Source: Thozetella sp. PMI_491 (Eukaryota; Ascomycota; Sordariomycetes; Chaetosphaeriales; Chaetosphaeriaceae). From it: a stretch of DNA of 64,000 bases. Where the stretch lies: assembly GCA_021432635.1 (NCBI GenBank), contig MU270025.1:331244-395243 (forward strand), read 5' to 3'. Below the pieces are notes generated by a model. That model was given only the letters and a program-made list of their open reading frames with translations. It was not told where the DNA came from and did no database searches. A program made the position numbers and the translations under genes. Positions 22,617-34,053 of this stretch are shown piece after piece. Each line of letters begins with the position of its first letter. The stretch's first letter is position 1.

Positions 22617-23966
22617 TCTTGCCGCCAATCCTAGCGATCCATGGGGATTACCCACACCGGTACTTGATGCTGGTCTCTACACACAACATTTACATGGGCT
22701 TTGTTTATAACACCCTAAGCCCGGATCTCTCTCATCGCCCGACATCTGTTTCCAGCAGTTCCCGAGGGCATATCTGCTGCACTCCCAGGCTGCCTGTTTA
22801 GAGGGCCGTGTTTAGCACTCCAACTTGACGGCGCGTGACTATTTTTTCCCGGAACTGCGACCCCAGAGCTAGCAGTTATGTACTATTCTTTGTTTTCAGT
22901 ATTCGATGGCGAGTTTGCAACCTCGGGCGTGGTTACTGCCCGATCTACGTCGTGGTGTCTGTGGCGCCTTGCGACCAAGCGACGGCCGGCAACACGGGGG
23001 GCATAGACGACGAGGAACCAGGACGGCTCGGCTTGGGCCTAGTTTTGATCGATGCCCACTCTGGCGCACTGAATTATCAACCTAATCGACGATGGATGAT
23101 AATGTAAAATGGGAGGGTGCATCGACTGGAAGAAGGCCGGAGCAAGTTGAGACTAGCTGAACTGTCTTGCCGACGTCGCTTTTTCTTCGCGCCACATTTG
23201 GCCACCAAGGAGGCCGGGCAGGAATCGGATCGGACACACCAAGGGACAGAGGCAGGAGCCGGCCGACGATATCTGGCAATATACCCTTCAAACTCGGCTG
23301 CAGGAGAATGCTTTGCATGTTTCTCCCAGCATGTGGTCGGCCTAGCTCAAAGCTGTACTTCCCCTCCCCCCTGGACTTCTTTGCTGGCTGCAATGGGAGG
23401 GGCGGTGATCATGAAGGGTGTCGCAGGACACACTGGACGTAGCTCTTGCCTCTGCAGACAGAAAATACATGAATACTCAGTGCACTCTTAAGAGGTTACC
23501 GTGATCTAGCTCCCTTTCATCCTATGTGATTTCGAGATGGTTTAAGGGGAGGTGTGGAACACAAGGTCCCAGGATGTGTAAAGCAAATGCCCAGAAATAC
23601 CAAGGAAAGCCAGGCGAAATATCTACAGTAGATCAGACACCGGCTGAACCGTCGCTCTTGCGGGCAGAGGAAATAGGCATCATCTCTGGGCTTCTCAAAT
23701 AGTTTGCTTGGGTCCACTTTTGCGAGCTCGGTGGTGAGCCGGGTGTAGGACGGCCTGCCTGCCGAATATGGGATAATAGCGTATGCCAGTTCAGCGATAG
23801 CCCCCGCCTCTTGAGTATTCGCCGGCAGCTGGCCTCCGTCCACGCCCCAACGTCCAACTCCAAAATTCCGATGAAAGGGAAGCGGCGGCTGCTTGGTATA
23901 AACACAGCATTAGCAACGGTAAGCAATCTTCTCCGGCCGACTCCCCGCCGGCTTTCCTCCTTCACC
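22617..23966. other. Intergenic, no gene supported
   Basis: Holds the 3' flank of the disordered-protein gene and the promoter of the aminotransferase. Frames are short and lack motif content. The aminotransferase frame is open back to 23811, but its ATG at 23967 has the better context. Confidence 0.5.
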
Positions 23967-25496
23967 ATGACCGAAAAGAAGGCCATCAATTTCTCCCGGG
24001 GCTGGCCGGCGCCGCGTCTCCTCCCCGCCGAGCTCCTCAAGGCCGCCGCCGTCAAGACGCTCTCGGACCCGTCCGTGTTCGTGCCCGGGCTGGAGTACGG
24101 CCCGGACCCCGGGTACGAACCGCTGCTGCTTGACCTCGCGGCCTGGCTCGGGAAGGCGTACGGCGTCGAACCGGACCCGGCGCGCCTTTGCATCACCGGC
24201 GGTGCCAGCCAAAGCCTCGCCTGCGTGCTTCAATCTTTCACCGAGCCGGCCTATACCCAGGCGGTGTGGGCTGTGGCCCCGTGCTACTACTTGGCGTGTC
24301 CCATCTTTGAGGACGCCGGTTTTGCCGGACGCCTGCGAGCCGTCCCGGAAGACGAGGAAGGGGTGGACCTGGAATGGCTTGAGAACGGCCTGAAGCAGTT
24401 CGAAGGGAAAGGTCCAGATGCGCCGGTAAGTGTTTGATTATTTGCAATAGCTTCGACCTGGCCGAAAGCCACTATCAACTATTTGTGATTTGCAATAACC
24501 TGAGTGATGATGGAAATTCTCTACAACATGTGAGAATGTTTGCATATGGTGATTGACCAATGATCACAGGTATATAAGAAGCCCGGTCAGTGGCGCAAGG
24601 CCTACAAACATATCGTCTACTGCGTTCCCACATGCGCCAACCCTTCTGGGAAGACCATGTCTTTGCGCAGACGGGAGGAGCTCGTCCGCCTTGCGCGAAA
24701 GTACGATGCCCTAATCTTGTGCGACGACGTCTATGATTTCCTCCAGTGGCCTACAACCACAGAAACCACTCCCGTGCCGTCTCTTCCACTGTTGTCGCCG
24801 CTCCTCCCGCGGCTGGTCGACATCGACCGGGCGTTGGGTCCCTCGGAGTATGATCCCCCCGGACGCCATTTCGGCCACGCCCTCAGCAACGGCTCGTTCA
24901 GCAAGCTCCTTGGCCCGGGAATGCGAACGGGGTGGGTCGAAGGGACGTCTGCGATGGCCTTCGGCGTGGCACAGACAGGCTCGACAAAGTCCGGCGGCGC
25001 CCCAAGTCAGTTCTCGGCTATGATCGTGCGCGAGGTGCTGGCCGGCGGCGAATTGGACGTCCATCTGCGGGACAAGGTCCGGCCGGCGTTGCAAGCACGG
25101 CACGCTCTGCTCGTCACGGCGGTTAAGAAGGAACTCGGCAAGTTCGGCGCTACGGTTCTCGAGAGTGCCGAGACGCAGAGGGCCGTCCATGGCGGCTACT
25201 TTGTCTGGGTTACGCTGCCCGGCGGCAAGGGGCTGACAACGGATGAGCTATCTAAGCGGGCCCTGCAAGAGGAGAACGTCCGGGTATCCCCGGGCAGCTT
25301 CTTTGAGGTGCACGGAGACGAGGCGTCTGTGCAGTTCCCGAATAGCTTTCGGTTATGCTTTTCGTACGAGGACGAGGATATGATTGTCGAGGGAGTAGCC
25401 CGGCTTGGGGCTTTGTTCAAGAGGATATACGATGGACAACCGCCTCAAGCTCTCGAAATGGGCAGTACAGTCTCCGCCGAAGGAGACTTCAAGTGA
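23967..25496 (+). CDS. PLP-dependent aminotransferase, fold type I (class I/II, 2-aminoadipate/valine-pyruvate type)
   Basis: Two exons (23967..24425 and 24570..25496) encode 461 residues. Visible features are the substrate/PLP region GWPAPRLLPAELL, the phosphate-site region ITGGASQSLACV, CVPTCANPSGKTMS, the cofactor Asp in ILCDDVYDFLQW and the Schiff-base lysine in NGSFSKLLGPGMRTGW, with the C-terminal SFRLCFSYEDED. This pattern fits the fungal relatives of yeast YER152C, annotated as 2-aminoadipate or valine-pyruvate transaminases. The exact substrate cannot be read from sequence. The ATG at 23967 (CACCATGAC) is preferred over in-frame upstream ATGs, for instance at 23871. No presequence is apparent, so it is probably cytosolic. 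Confidence 0.88.
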
Positions 25497-25901
25497 ACAT
25501 TGGTGACCGCGCAGGAACCGCCTTGTACTCCACATAGACGATACACAGATATTGAACGGCACAGCTGTATGCGTGCATTCACCAGGTACATACGTTTGGC
25601 TACACTTTTAAACACTCTACTCGAGGAGCATCATGCCTATATGACCGGTCAAATCCCGGGGTTAGCTCCTGATTACCTTACTTAAAAAAGCAAGTCTGGT
25701 TTGAAATCTGTACGCGTTAAATATCAATCGATTATCATAGGTATCATTTCCAAGTATGGTTCTACTTCCTTCCTGGCGGAGAGATCCACATCTTGCTATA
25801 CCAGTCCAAAACGCCCAGTCCCATGCGTGATCGTAACGCGGACCCAATGCCGAATGCCTCCGCCTAGCCCGTACATGTGCTCCTGGATATGCAAATTCGC
25901 C
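25497..25901. other. Intergenic between convergent aminotransferase and RNase H2C genes
   Basis: AT-richer 3' flank sequence. No coding evidence. Confidence 0.5.
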
Positions 25902-26427
25902 TCATTTGGAGGCTTCGTAAGAGTGAATCTGCTCAGCTAGTCCGATCCACTCCTCGATTCCCCGAACATAGGGGTCTGCCCCGGCATCGGTGCCTGTCTC
26001 GTGACCCCAGACCACAACTTCGCTGAACTCGGCCTTGGTCTCCAGCGTGCCCACCTCAGGCTCGTCTTCCCGCTCCTGGTCATCGGCATGGGCCCACTCC
26101 TGATGCCTTGGAGGCTGGGTCTCGGTCTTCGCAACCACGGCACCGCGGTAGCCTTCGGGAAGCTTCAAAGTTTGGCCATGAAGTTTCCGGCCGCGAAGGT
26201 AGGCGGTCTTGGAGCCGTCTGGGACAGGGTCAGAAACTGACGCTAGGATGGAGACAGGCAGCAGAGAAGCTGTATATAGGATAGCTACCTTCGTTCTGGC
26301 TAACGGACCAGAAGGGGTCGAGAGGCTCGACGGAGCCCGAGTGGTCCACGCGACACGGGAGCAGATTAGCCGTCGTGTTCTTGGCGGGTGCTGCACCCTG
26401 CGTAATGTTGAGTATCGGCTCCGGCAT
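25902..26427 (-). CDS. Ribonuclease H2 subunit C (Rnh203 family)
   Basis: Two exons (26289..26427 and 25902..26218) encode 151 residues. The N-terminal part has NLLPCRVDHSGSV followed by LDPFW, and exon 2 opens with the family signature AYLRGRKLHGQTLKLPEGYRG. The protein ends with an acidic helix. RNase H2C is a non-catalytic subunit that, with subunit B, holds the catalytic A subunit; the complex removes ribonucleotides from DNA and resolves R-loops. The intron (26219..26288) restores the frame between the two conserved blocks. The ATG at 26427 follows an in-frame stop, fixing the start. The long frame in the exon 2 register extending to 26828 is accidental. Confidence 0.85.
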
Positions 26428-27729
26428 TTTTGGAGGAACGACTTAATCGTGGGACTGATGATTGTCGCTGCAGTCTGGCTGGGAATGGTGCGGTGTGTCG
26501 AAGCTGATGGCAGGAGACGCGTCTTGACGCGCTTGTGCCACTTTGCAGGGATTGGGCTTAATTGAGTTTTTGGGCTGCGCCGGGGCCCGCTACTGTACCA
26601 TCCATCCGCCTTACATTGATGGTTGGGGCGGGGCCTGCTCCTTTCCAAGACCATCTGCCGAGAGCCTGAGGGCCTGAGGGGAAAGCCAAGACTCTTTGCT
26701 CCTCTTGTTGAGCCGCCTGCTCCAAAGCCTACAGGCCTAGCCATTCTGCAAAATACGTTGTGTGACACGGTAAATTGACGACTCGTGACCATGCGGCAAC
26801 AATGGAGCAGAGCCCATCGCAACGACAACTCGTGTCCCCGCCGTCGGCCCTAAGAGGATACCAACTCCCAACCAACCCCCGCACGGCCGAAACAGAGAGA
26901 GATCCAGCTGTCCTTCAACTGGTCAGGGCCCTGGGCAGCGGTGAAGCCTGCATGTAGCACTGTTCCGATACGTGCAGTAGCCCCGCGGAAGAGGCCCTGC
27001 CCGGCATTGCATACAGCCTAGTCCTAGGGCGAGCCTCCCTTCCACAAGGAGCCTAATCCGAAGATGCTCGAGACGGCACGGGCCCGGCGAGATCGGCTGC
27101 CACTGGAGGCATCGGGAATCGAGCTCCCGAGCAACGCGGACAAGGGGGAGAGCAGCAACCCAGCGGTGACTGACCTGCGCGTTCCCACTTCAAGCGACCT
27201 CCCCAAAGCCCACTTCACAAGCTAGTTTCGAGTCCGCCGAGCGGAGTAGACGGAATTCCTCGGCCAGTGGTGATGTCATGTATTGGGGGGTTTTGCTTCT
27301 GCGGATTGCCCGGAGCACCCCCCAGAACGAGACAAAGGAGCCTGCATCGAGAAGCGAGAGTCGATGGGTGGCCGCCGCCGGCGGGGTTCAACTGGCGTCC
27401 AATCTGGATGGAAACCGATGTATGTCAATAAAGCAGAAGCAGCCGGCAGGCGCAATGATGCAGCGCCGTCCGCTAAAATAACAAGGACCGCTCGTCTCGG
27501 GCACGGATTGAGCGACCTCGGACTAAGGACCAGCCACCCAGGCATGGGCGCTCCCAGAGGGAATTGAAACTTTTCCAGATGCGTTTGATGTTCTGCGCCA
27601 GAACTCATATTCCCACCGCCCGGCAGCCACGAAACCAAAATGGTGCGCGCGCTTGAGGTGCCGTCCGCCTCAATTCTGCAGCCGGGAGGAGAAGCCGTCT
27701 CCTTTGGACTGCTTTCTAACCCTTTGTGC

Positions 27730-27777
27730 CCCTAATGTCCCTAATCGTTCCCCTAATCGTGCCCCTAATCTACTAAT
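27730..27777. repeat. Short CCCTAAT array (telomere-like units)
   Basis: CCCTAAT occurs at 27730-27736, 27739-27745, 27751-27757 and 27763-27769, with a degenerate CTAAT at 27773. Spacing is 9, 12 and 12 bp. The unit resembles the fungal telomere repeat complement CCCTAA but is spaced rather than contiguous. Confidence 0.6.
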
Positions 27778-27850
27778 ATGGTGGGGAGGAAGCGGGAAAT
27801 CCAGGAGGAGAGCCAGGAGGGGAGGCGGCCGGCCTTGCAAGGCCAGAGCC

Positions 27851-27919
27851 ATGGAGCGCAACGAGCTCGTGATTCCGCCCGACGTCGTGGGACGAGAGCT
27901 ACCGACCACCGAGCCCTTG
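27851..27919 (+). other. Possible short first exon (23 codons), orphan
   Basis: An ATG opens a 23-codon stretch (MERNELVIPPDVVGRELPTT, then EPL) with good fungal codon bias and a possible donor (TTG|GTTAGT). No following exon could be identified. A splice to the CFA synthase start at 28981 would be in frame but would need an intron of about 1 kb. It could be an upstream ORF in a long leader. Low confidence. Confidence 0.25.
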
Positions 27920-27997
27920 GTTAGTGCTTTGGCTGGATTTGTTTCGTACCTTCTCTAAGAATTTAGCGACAGAGCTAAGATTCGGCCCACGAGGGAA

Positions 27998-28023
27998 GCG
28001 GGAGCATCTTTTCGGGCTCCCGC
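27998..28023. repeat. Perfect hairpin, 8-bp stem, 10-nt loop
   Basis: GCGGGAGC pairs with GCTCCCGC. No adjoining gene explains it. Confidence 0.6.
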
Positions 28024-28980
28024 AGGGTCTGAAGATAAAACACAGGGACCAGGGTCGGGGCCAAGATCCTCGTCCAGCAAGCTGCAATGTTTCTTGTCGC
28101 GGGCAAAGAGTTAGCCTCCCATACATCACCGGCCGCCCGCGCCCCCCCTTCCCAGCCCAGTCGCCACGCACGGTCCGGGTCAGGACAGGCTACGACATAT
28201 ATCCCCATGCTGTACGGTCCAACCTGGAACCGCATCTGTGTACGACCCCAGAGCCTTGCTGCAGACCCTATGCTGGGATACATGCAGTGCTACATACCGG
28301 CGCGGCATGAGAGGCCCGGGTCAATTGGTTAGCCTCTCCTCCTCCGCCCGACCCATGAGCCATGCCAGACCGCTGCACTCCTTAGCGCTGCTCGCAAGTC
28401 ACCACGGTTCTGCACCTAGACCCAATTCGAAGGGGGAGGGGGCGTTCTGGGGTGGATGTGCACGCTGGCATGGAACCCGGCGCGGGCGCTCGGCTGGAAA
28501 CCACCGATCCGCCCTGACTCGAGACAGGATAGGCGGCCCCTGCTCTTCCCGTACACCTTATCCCTGCGACGCGCCCACCCCATCCGGTCCTATGCCCGTA
28601 GTAGCTATCCGAGCTCTGATGCGTGATGCGCACATGCGAACGGGTCGAGTGAATAATGGGGTCCCAGGGGGACTGTGATGTCGTACATCAAAAGGCGCCT
28701 GCCGCCTCGCTCCGCCGGCCGTTGCTCCGATCTGCCCTCCTCCTTCGCCCATCCTCTCCCTACGTTCACGCCTGTCCCCGCCCCCTCCCTCCCCCCTCCC
28801 TCCAACTTGGGTGTAAACTTCCCACCCACATGCTTGGGTTTGCTATTTCGTAAATACCGAAGCTTAACTCTGATCTTTTATCTTCCTTCCCTGGTGCCCC
28901 TGCGCCAGTCCGGTTCAACAGTGGTATTTGCTGTGTGCCCACCTCCGGGTCCCTGCTTGTTCAACCACTGACCGTGATAG

Positions 28981-30571
28981 ATGGCGCCCTCTCTTCCCTT
29001 GCCTAGCCTGCCTGGCCTGCCCGAGGTGATAGCCCGTCCTCTGTATCGGGGCACTGGTCTCCTGCGTAAAGGACTCGGGAGCTTGACCTGGGGCCCTGCG
29101 CTGAAGGTCGCGCGGCCCGCTATTCTGTCCGTCTTTTCCGCCATCGATGTTGGCACCCTACTGCTCGTCGATGAGCCTGCTGGGCAGCGACTGGTTTACG
29201 GCCAGAAGCTGGGCCCCGGTAAGCTGGATAGCTTGACGACCGAGGAATTGAAGAAATTGACCAGTGGGGTCAATGGTGTCCGCAAGGCAACTACCATTCC
29301 CCGTGTCGAGCTTGTCGTTAAGAGCGAGGCGTTCTGGATGAGACTGTTCTTATTCGCGGACATGGGGTTCGCCGAGGCGTACATGCTCGGGGAGGTGGAG
29401 TGCGAGGATCTCACAGCCTTCTTTCAGCTCTTCATCGTCAACCGAGAACAGATGGGCAACGGGACAACATGGCTGTCCTCGATCTCGACAGCTGTCGCCG
29501 GCGTCGCCCGATCGACCAACACACTCTCGAACGCCTTGCTCAACATCCAAGCTCACTACGACATCAGCAACGACATGTTCTCCGCCTTCCTTTCGCCAGA
29601 CATGACGTATTCGTGCCCGATATGGAAGGCCGTAACGGGCAGGGAGGAAGAGGAGGAGACTCTTGAGCAGGCGCAGATGACAAAGCTGCACCGCTTCATT
29701 GACGGCGCTAAGATCAAGTCGACCGACCATGTCCTGGAAATTGGCACTGGCTGGGGCTCGTTCGCCATCGAGGCGGTCCGCAAGACCGGATGCCGCGTCA
29801 CGAGTCTGACGCTTTCGAAGGAGCAGAAGGCCCTGGCAGAGGAGCGGATAGCGGAGGCTGGGTTCTCAGATCGGATCGAGGTGCTGCTGATGGATTATCG
29901 AGCGTTGCCGGTCCCAGAAACCCCGTACGACAAGATCGTGTCCATCGAGATGTTGGAGGCGGTCGGCCAGGAGTTTTTGGGCACATACTTTGCCTGCATT
30001 AATCGATTGCTCAAGAAAGAGGGTGGAATTGCCGTGTTTCAATGCATCACCATGCCTGAGGGTCGGCATGAGGCGTACTCGAAGGGCGAAGAGTGAGTGT
30101 CGCACTACTGCGCGAACCTGGCCCCATGCTGACCGTCTTATCCAGCTTCATCAACCATTATATTTTCCCGGGAGGCTATCTGCCTTCTATCACACAGCTG
30201 CTCAACCACATTACCGCAGAGTCCAAGGGAACTCTTATTATCGAGAAGGTGGAGAACATCGGAGGACACTATTCCAAAGCGCTGAGGCTGTGGAAGGAGA
30301 ACTTCATGAGCAGTTTTGAAACCAAGATCCGGCCGGCCCTGCTGAAGGAGCACCCTGACATGAGCGAAGAGGGTGTGGAAGTGTTTCGAAAGAAATGGGA
30401 GGTAAGCAACAACACGCACGGCCAGGTATTGGAGGGAAGATCGCTAACGCCACTGGGCAGTATTATTTCACTTATTGTGAAGCCGGTTTCGTGACGAAGA
30501 CGCTCGGCGATGCTATTATAACCGTCGGGAGGGAAGGGGCACTAGAGCTGATGGAGGGCATCCCGATATAA
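28981..30571 (+). CDS. Cyclopropane-fatty-acyl-phospholipid synthase (SAM-dependent)
   Basis: Three exons (28981..30092, 30146..30401, 30461..30571) encode 492 residues. The N-terminus MAPSLPLPSLPGLPE is typical of the fungal subgroup. An N-terminal lipid-binding-like region (FADMGFAEAYMLGEVECEDL) precedes the methyltransferase domain: NIQAHYDISNDMFSAFLSPD, SAM motif VLEIGTGWGSFAIEA (about residue 250) and SLTLSKEQKALAEERI, then YIFPGGYLPS and ENIGGHYSKALRLWKENF. The enzyme adds a methylene (or related one-carbon group) from S-adenosylmethionine to unsaturated phospholipid acyl chains. The family is bacterial in origin but widespread in fungi. The ATG is immediately preceded by CTGACCGTGATAG, which resembles a branch site plus acceptor, so a 5' UTR intron is possible. 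Confidence 0.92.
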
Positions 30572-30741
30572 GTGCGAGAGGAGGAATGGAGGTGATACCC
30601 AATGATAATGTCCCAAGCGAAAGGGAACAGCATGGCAGCAAGTGACGACAAAGACGACTCCAGCTAGGGAACGAGTCTGATGATCATTAGATTGGCGATA
30701 GGGGATGTGTTTCTACATCTGGATATGAATGCTGAAGCACA

Positions 30742-31725
30742 TCAAGGCTTCTTTTTCTTCTTCTTTCCGTTCCCCTGTGGAGGTTTGCCCTTGGCTGGGT
30801 CGGGGTATCGATTGGCGTGCTCCACATCAAACCCGGGCTTGTGCTTCCTGAAAAGTAACATCGTGACACGAGCGTCCTCGATGCTCGAGTGCTGTCCTGT
30901 CTGAATCTCAACGCCAAGTAACTCCTGAGCCAACACCCTCAACGCCGGCTTCGGCCCGTTGCCGTACTTCTTGAAGCCTGAATACTTTGCCGTATCGCGC
31001 ATATCCTTGAAGGGATGGTCTAGTTGAAGCGCTCTGAGATCGTGCTTGACATCGTGGCCGACGAGTATCCTGCCCTTTAGAAGCTCCGCTATCTGGGCCT
31101 GAACTTCGTCGAACTCCCTGGCAGTCCGCATGTGCTTAGGACTCACGCCGGATACGTGTGTCCGCCAGTCTGTGACACGCTCCTGCGGTCGCACATAGGA
31201 GTCGTAGACTTGTCGTCCATGGAAGTCGATGACGCTCACCCGGGCGAGCGCATCTTCATAGCCGTTCTCGCCAACCCCAACCATCTCGCAGTCGATCGCC
31301 AAATACTTCCCCAGCTGTAAGCCGGGGGCGAGACCTTCATTGGGCTTTCCCGGCGTCTCCTTGAGCATTGAATTTTTGCTCAGGCCTAGTCCATAGGCCT
31401 CCGCGACATCTTCAGCTGAGATATCGTTATCCGCAGCCCACAGAGCGAGCGACGGTGCAACCCCTGATTCTGCTACAGTGTCGATCTTGGAGCTCTGTGC
31501 AACTCCCATTTGCGATTTCCCGGAACCCTTTTGTTTCGCTGGGACTGGTGCAGCCGGGCCTTTCCTAGATATGGGATCTTGTCCTATCCTTTGCCGCTTC
31601 CTCGAGCCCTTTTCGTCGACTTGGGTCGGAGGCGCTGTTGCCTTTCTCTTTTCTGCAGATTTTGTCGACTCGGCCTGAATCCGCGCTTGCAGGGCCTTCC
31701 AGTTGGACGAGAGCCCTGATGCCAT
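30742..31725 (-). CDS. rex4: RNA exonuclease 4 (Rex4, DEDDh family)
   Basis: An uninterrupted frame of 327 residues from the ATG at 31725 (an upstream in-frame ATG at 31752 would add 9). The N-terminus MASGLSSNWKALQ is typical of Rex4. The first 130 residues are basic and low-complexity. The exonuclease domain carries the DEDDh motifs: YLAIDCEMVG (Asp and Glu), the ILVGHDVKHDL block (Asp) and QHSSIEDAR (His and Asp). The C-terminus ends in a lysine run (GKKKKKKP), probably a nuclear/nucleolar signal. Rex4 is a 3'-5' exonuclease connected to pre-rRNA processing at ITS1. The gene is divergent from esa1. Confidence 0.92.
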   Translation of the reverse strand: MASGLSSNWKALQARIQAESTKSAEKRKATAPPTQVDEKGSRKRQRIGQDPISRKGPAAPVPAKQKGSGKSQMGVAQSSKIDTVAESGVAPSLALWAADNDISAEDVAEAYGLGLSKNSMLKETPGKPNEGLAPGLQLGKYLAIDCEMVGVGENGYEDALARVSVIDFHGRQVYDSYVRPQERVTDWRTHVSGVSPKHMRTAREFDEVQAQIAELLKGRILVGHDVKHDLRALQLDHPFKDMRDTAKYSGFKKYGNGPKPALRVLAQELLGVEIQTGQHSSIEDARVTMLLFRKHKPGFDVEHANRYPDPAKGKPPQGNGKKKKKKP

Positions 31726-32094
31726 AGTTGCTGAAGGATCTTTTTCTCTCACGCGCTCTTCAGCTCGGTAGCGCTCATGGCCAAGGCGACTGGCGGCGGT
31801 GAGAAAATTGTGTTGATTATGATGGACTGGAGGCAGAATCTGAGCTGCGAGGCACCTAAGAAAAATCGCCGAGTCCTTTATAGGTGCCCCACTACAAGGG
31901 GGCAGGCGCTATCCATGCCGTTGCAGCGATTCCCCGCACTAGAAGATCCAAGCACTTGGAGCACTGCCCCTCCAAAAACTTGCCGCGATCATCTCCAAAA
32001 GTTTTTGCTGCTTCCCTAGCCACAGTCACTTGCGTTTTCATCAAATCATCACACTTTTCATCAAAAATCGCGACGCCGCCATCACGCGTTCATC
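31726..32094. promoter_or_regulatory. Divergent promoter rex4 / esa1
   Basis: 369 bp between two start codons. No TATA box is evident. A purine-rich tract near 31851-31865 lies toward rex4. Confidence 0.5.
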
Positions 32095-33684
32095 ATGAGC
32101 CCCCCCGGAGCGAATGGCGATGCCACGGTTGGCTCGGACGGGCCGCGCCAGAAGGGCAAGGCGACGCCCGACACCATCAAGTAGGTGTTCCCGGAACTTC
32201 ACGTGCTTCACATGCTTCTCTCGTCTAGTCTAGGCCCCTTACTGACAGTGCGATGCAACAGGGTCGGGTGTATTGCCATGGTGGTTAAAGATGGAGCGAC
32301 CCGGCGTGCAGAGATTCTGAGTATCCGAGAAACCAAAAGCGGCCGCCAATTCTACTGCAACTTCGACAACTTCAACAAGCGACTAGACGAGTGGGTGCCG
32401 CTGGCGCGAATAGATTTCGACCAAGATGTCGAGTGGCCCAGCCCAGAGAAGGAAAAGAAGCAAGACAAAACGAAGAAGGGACTGACAGTGCCGGGCAAGA
32501 AGTCACAACCACCGAAGAAGGCCCAGAAGCGACCGACCAAGAGGGAGCAGTCTGTGGCATCCGAGGGGCAAACGCCGCATCCGTGGACCGAATTTGTCGA
32601 ATCGCAGGGCCCCAAGAAGAGCGAAGAGGTGGAGGACAAAGCTACCGCCAGCTTGGAGATTGCCCCTACGCCGGGAGTCGGGCCCGACGAGATGGAGATA
32701 GACGAGACCGAGACCCCGGCCGGTGTCGCGGAGAAAGAGCTGCTCTCCTCCTTTAGCAGAGAAGAGGAGATCGAAAAGCTCCGAACATCGGGCTCCATGA
32801 CGCAGAACCCAGCTGAGATTTCCCGGATACGAAACATCTCCAAGGTTGAGTTCGGCGAATATCTCTTGTTCCCGTGGTATTTCTCGCCCTACCCAGAGGT
32901 GTTCAACCAGGAGGACTGCATCTTCATCTGCGAGTTCTGCCTGAGCTATTACGGGAGCCTGAAGTCGTTCGTGCGCCACCGGCAAAAGTGCACCCTCCAG
33001 CACCCCCCCGGAAACGAAATCTACCGCGACGACTTTGTCTCATTCTGGGAGATAGATGGCCGGAGGCAAAGGACGTGGTGCCGCAACCTCTGCCTGCTGT
33101 CGAAGATGTTCCTCGACCACAAGACCCTTTATTATGATGTCGACCCCTTCCTCTTCTACGTTATGACGACGCGCGGCGAGAAAGGCGCACATCTGATCGG
33201 ATACTTCTCCAAAGAAAAAGAGAGCGCGGACGGCTACAACGTTGCTTGTATCTTGACGTTGCCTCAATACCAGCGAAAGGGCTACGGTCGACTGCTCATC
33301 CAGTTTTCGTATGAGCTCTCTAGGATCGAGGGCAAGCTCGGGTCTCCTGAGAAGCCTCTCTCCGATCTGGGTCTGCTGAGTTACCGGCAGTACTGGTCCG
33401 AGAACATCCTAGACTATCTGATGGGGATCAACGAGCGGGACGACAAGTGCACGATCGAAGGCATCGCCTCCTACCTGGCCATGACGACACCGGATGTGGA
33501 GAACACTCTACAAGCTCTCAAGATGCAGGTGTATCACAAGGGCGAGCACAAGATCGTCATCTCCGAGAAGCTTATCCAGCAGTGGGAGAAGTCGAGCAAG
33601 AAGCAGAAACGGCTCATCGACCGGGAGAAGATCCAGTGGAAGCCTCCTGTGTTTACTGCCTCGAGCCGAACATGGGGCTGGTAG
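32095..33684 (+). CDS. esa1: MYST histone acetyltransferase Esa1 (NuA4 catalytic subunit)
   Basis: Two exons (32095..32180 and 32262..33684) encode 502 residues. A Tudor-knot/chromo-barrel domain lies at about residues 30-85 (GCIAMVVKDGATRRAEILS; DNFNKRLDEWVPLARIDFD). An acidic/basic linker follows, then the MYST domain: C2HC zinc finger (CEFCLSYYGS...RHRQKC, about 250-275), the catalytic cysteine in NVACILTLPQ (about 357), the acetyl-CoA loop QRKGYG (about 365-370) and the conserved Glu in SPEKPLSDLG. Esa1 acetylates histone H4 and H2A.Z and is essential in yeast. All key residues are present. The neighbouring rex4 and mcm6 are nuclear housekeeping genes, with no obvious shared pathway. Confidence 0.95.
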
Positions 33685-34053
33685 AGGATAGGGGTTATCG
33701 GATGGGTCGGTTCGCTGGCATTAGATAGAGAGCTGCTCGTGCCGGATCTGTATTTAGAAGGCGATTACGGAGTATACTCTTTTCAATAGGTGCATATACC
33801 CCATTTGCTACACGAGATGCAATTAAAATCGCGCGCGATTCGACCACGAACTTGATTGGTGTAGTTTAATTGAAACCCACTTTTATGCATCCCCTTTAAC
33901 TTCGGACGCGTAGAGCGCGTTTTCTCGCGTGTCGAACTAAAAAGTGCCCCTCGATTTCGTCTCCTTCCCAACCCAACCTGGCGTGCGCTCAACCTTCCAC
34001 CCACTTCCTACCTGCCACGATCCTTAAACGACTGTGAAGGGTACAATCTCAAG
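33685..34053. other. Promoter of mcm6
   Basis: 369 bp holding the esa1 3' flank and the mcm6 promoter. It includes an MCB box (33906..33911) and a 14-bp perfect palindrome (33827..33840, AATCGCGCGCGATT). Confidence 0.5.
33906..33911. promoter_or_regulatory. MCB element (ACGCGT) upstream of mcm6
   Basis: ACGCGT lies 143 bp upstream of the mcm6 start codon. It is the binding site of MBF-type G1/S factors, which drive replication genes in yeasts and filamentous fungi. A nearby GCGCGTTTTCTCGCGT stretch and the palindrome at 33827..33840 add further CGCG cores. Confidence 0.6.

Larger units (their letters stand above)
26428..28980. other. Long intergenic region, no complete gene
   Basis: About 2.5 kb separate rnh203 from the CFA synthase gene. 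It holds a CCCTAAT array (27730..27777), a possible orphan short exon (27851..27919), a hairpin (27998..28023) and, just before the CFA gene, a CCTCCCTCCCCC-type pyrimidine tract (around 28780-28805). Other frames lack motifs. Confidence 0.5.

Noticed and set aside
26428-26828. Long minus-strand upstream frame in register with exon 2 of the RNase H2C gene
   Set aside because: The conserved N-terminal half is in another frame and joins by a clean intron; the extension is Arg/Ser-rich and not family-like.
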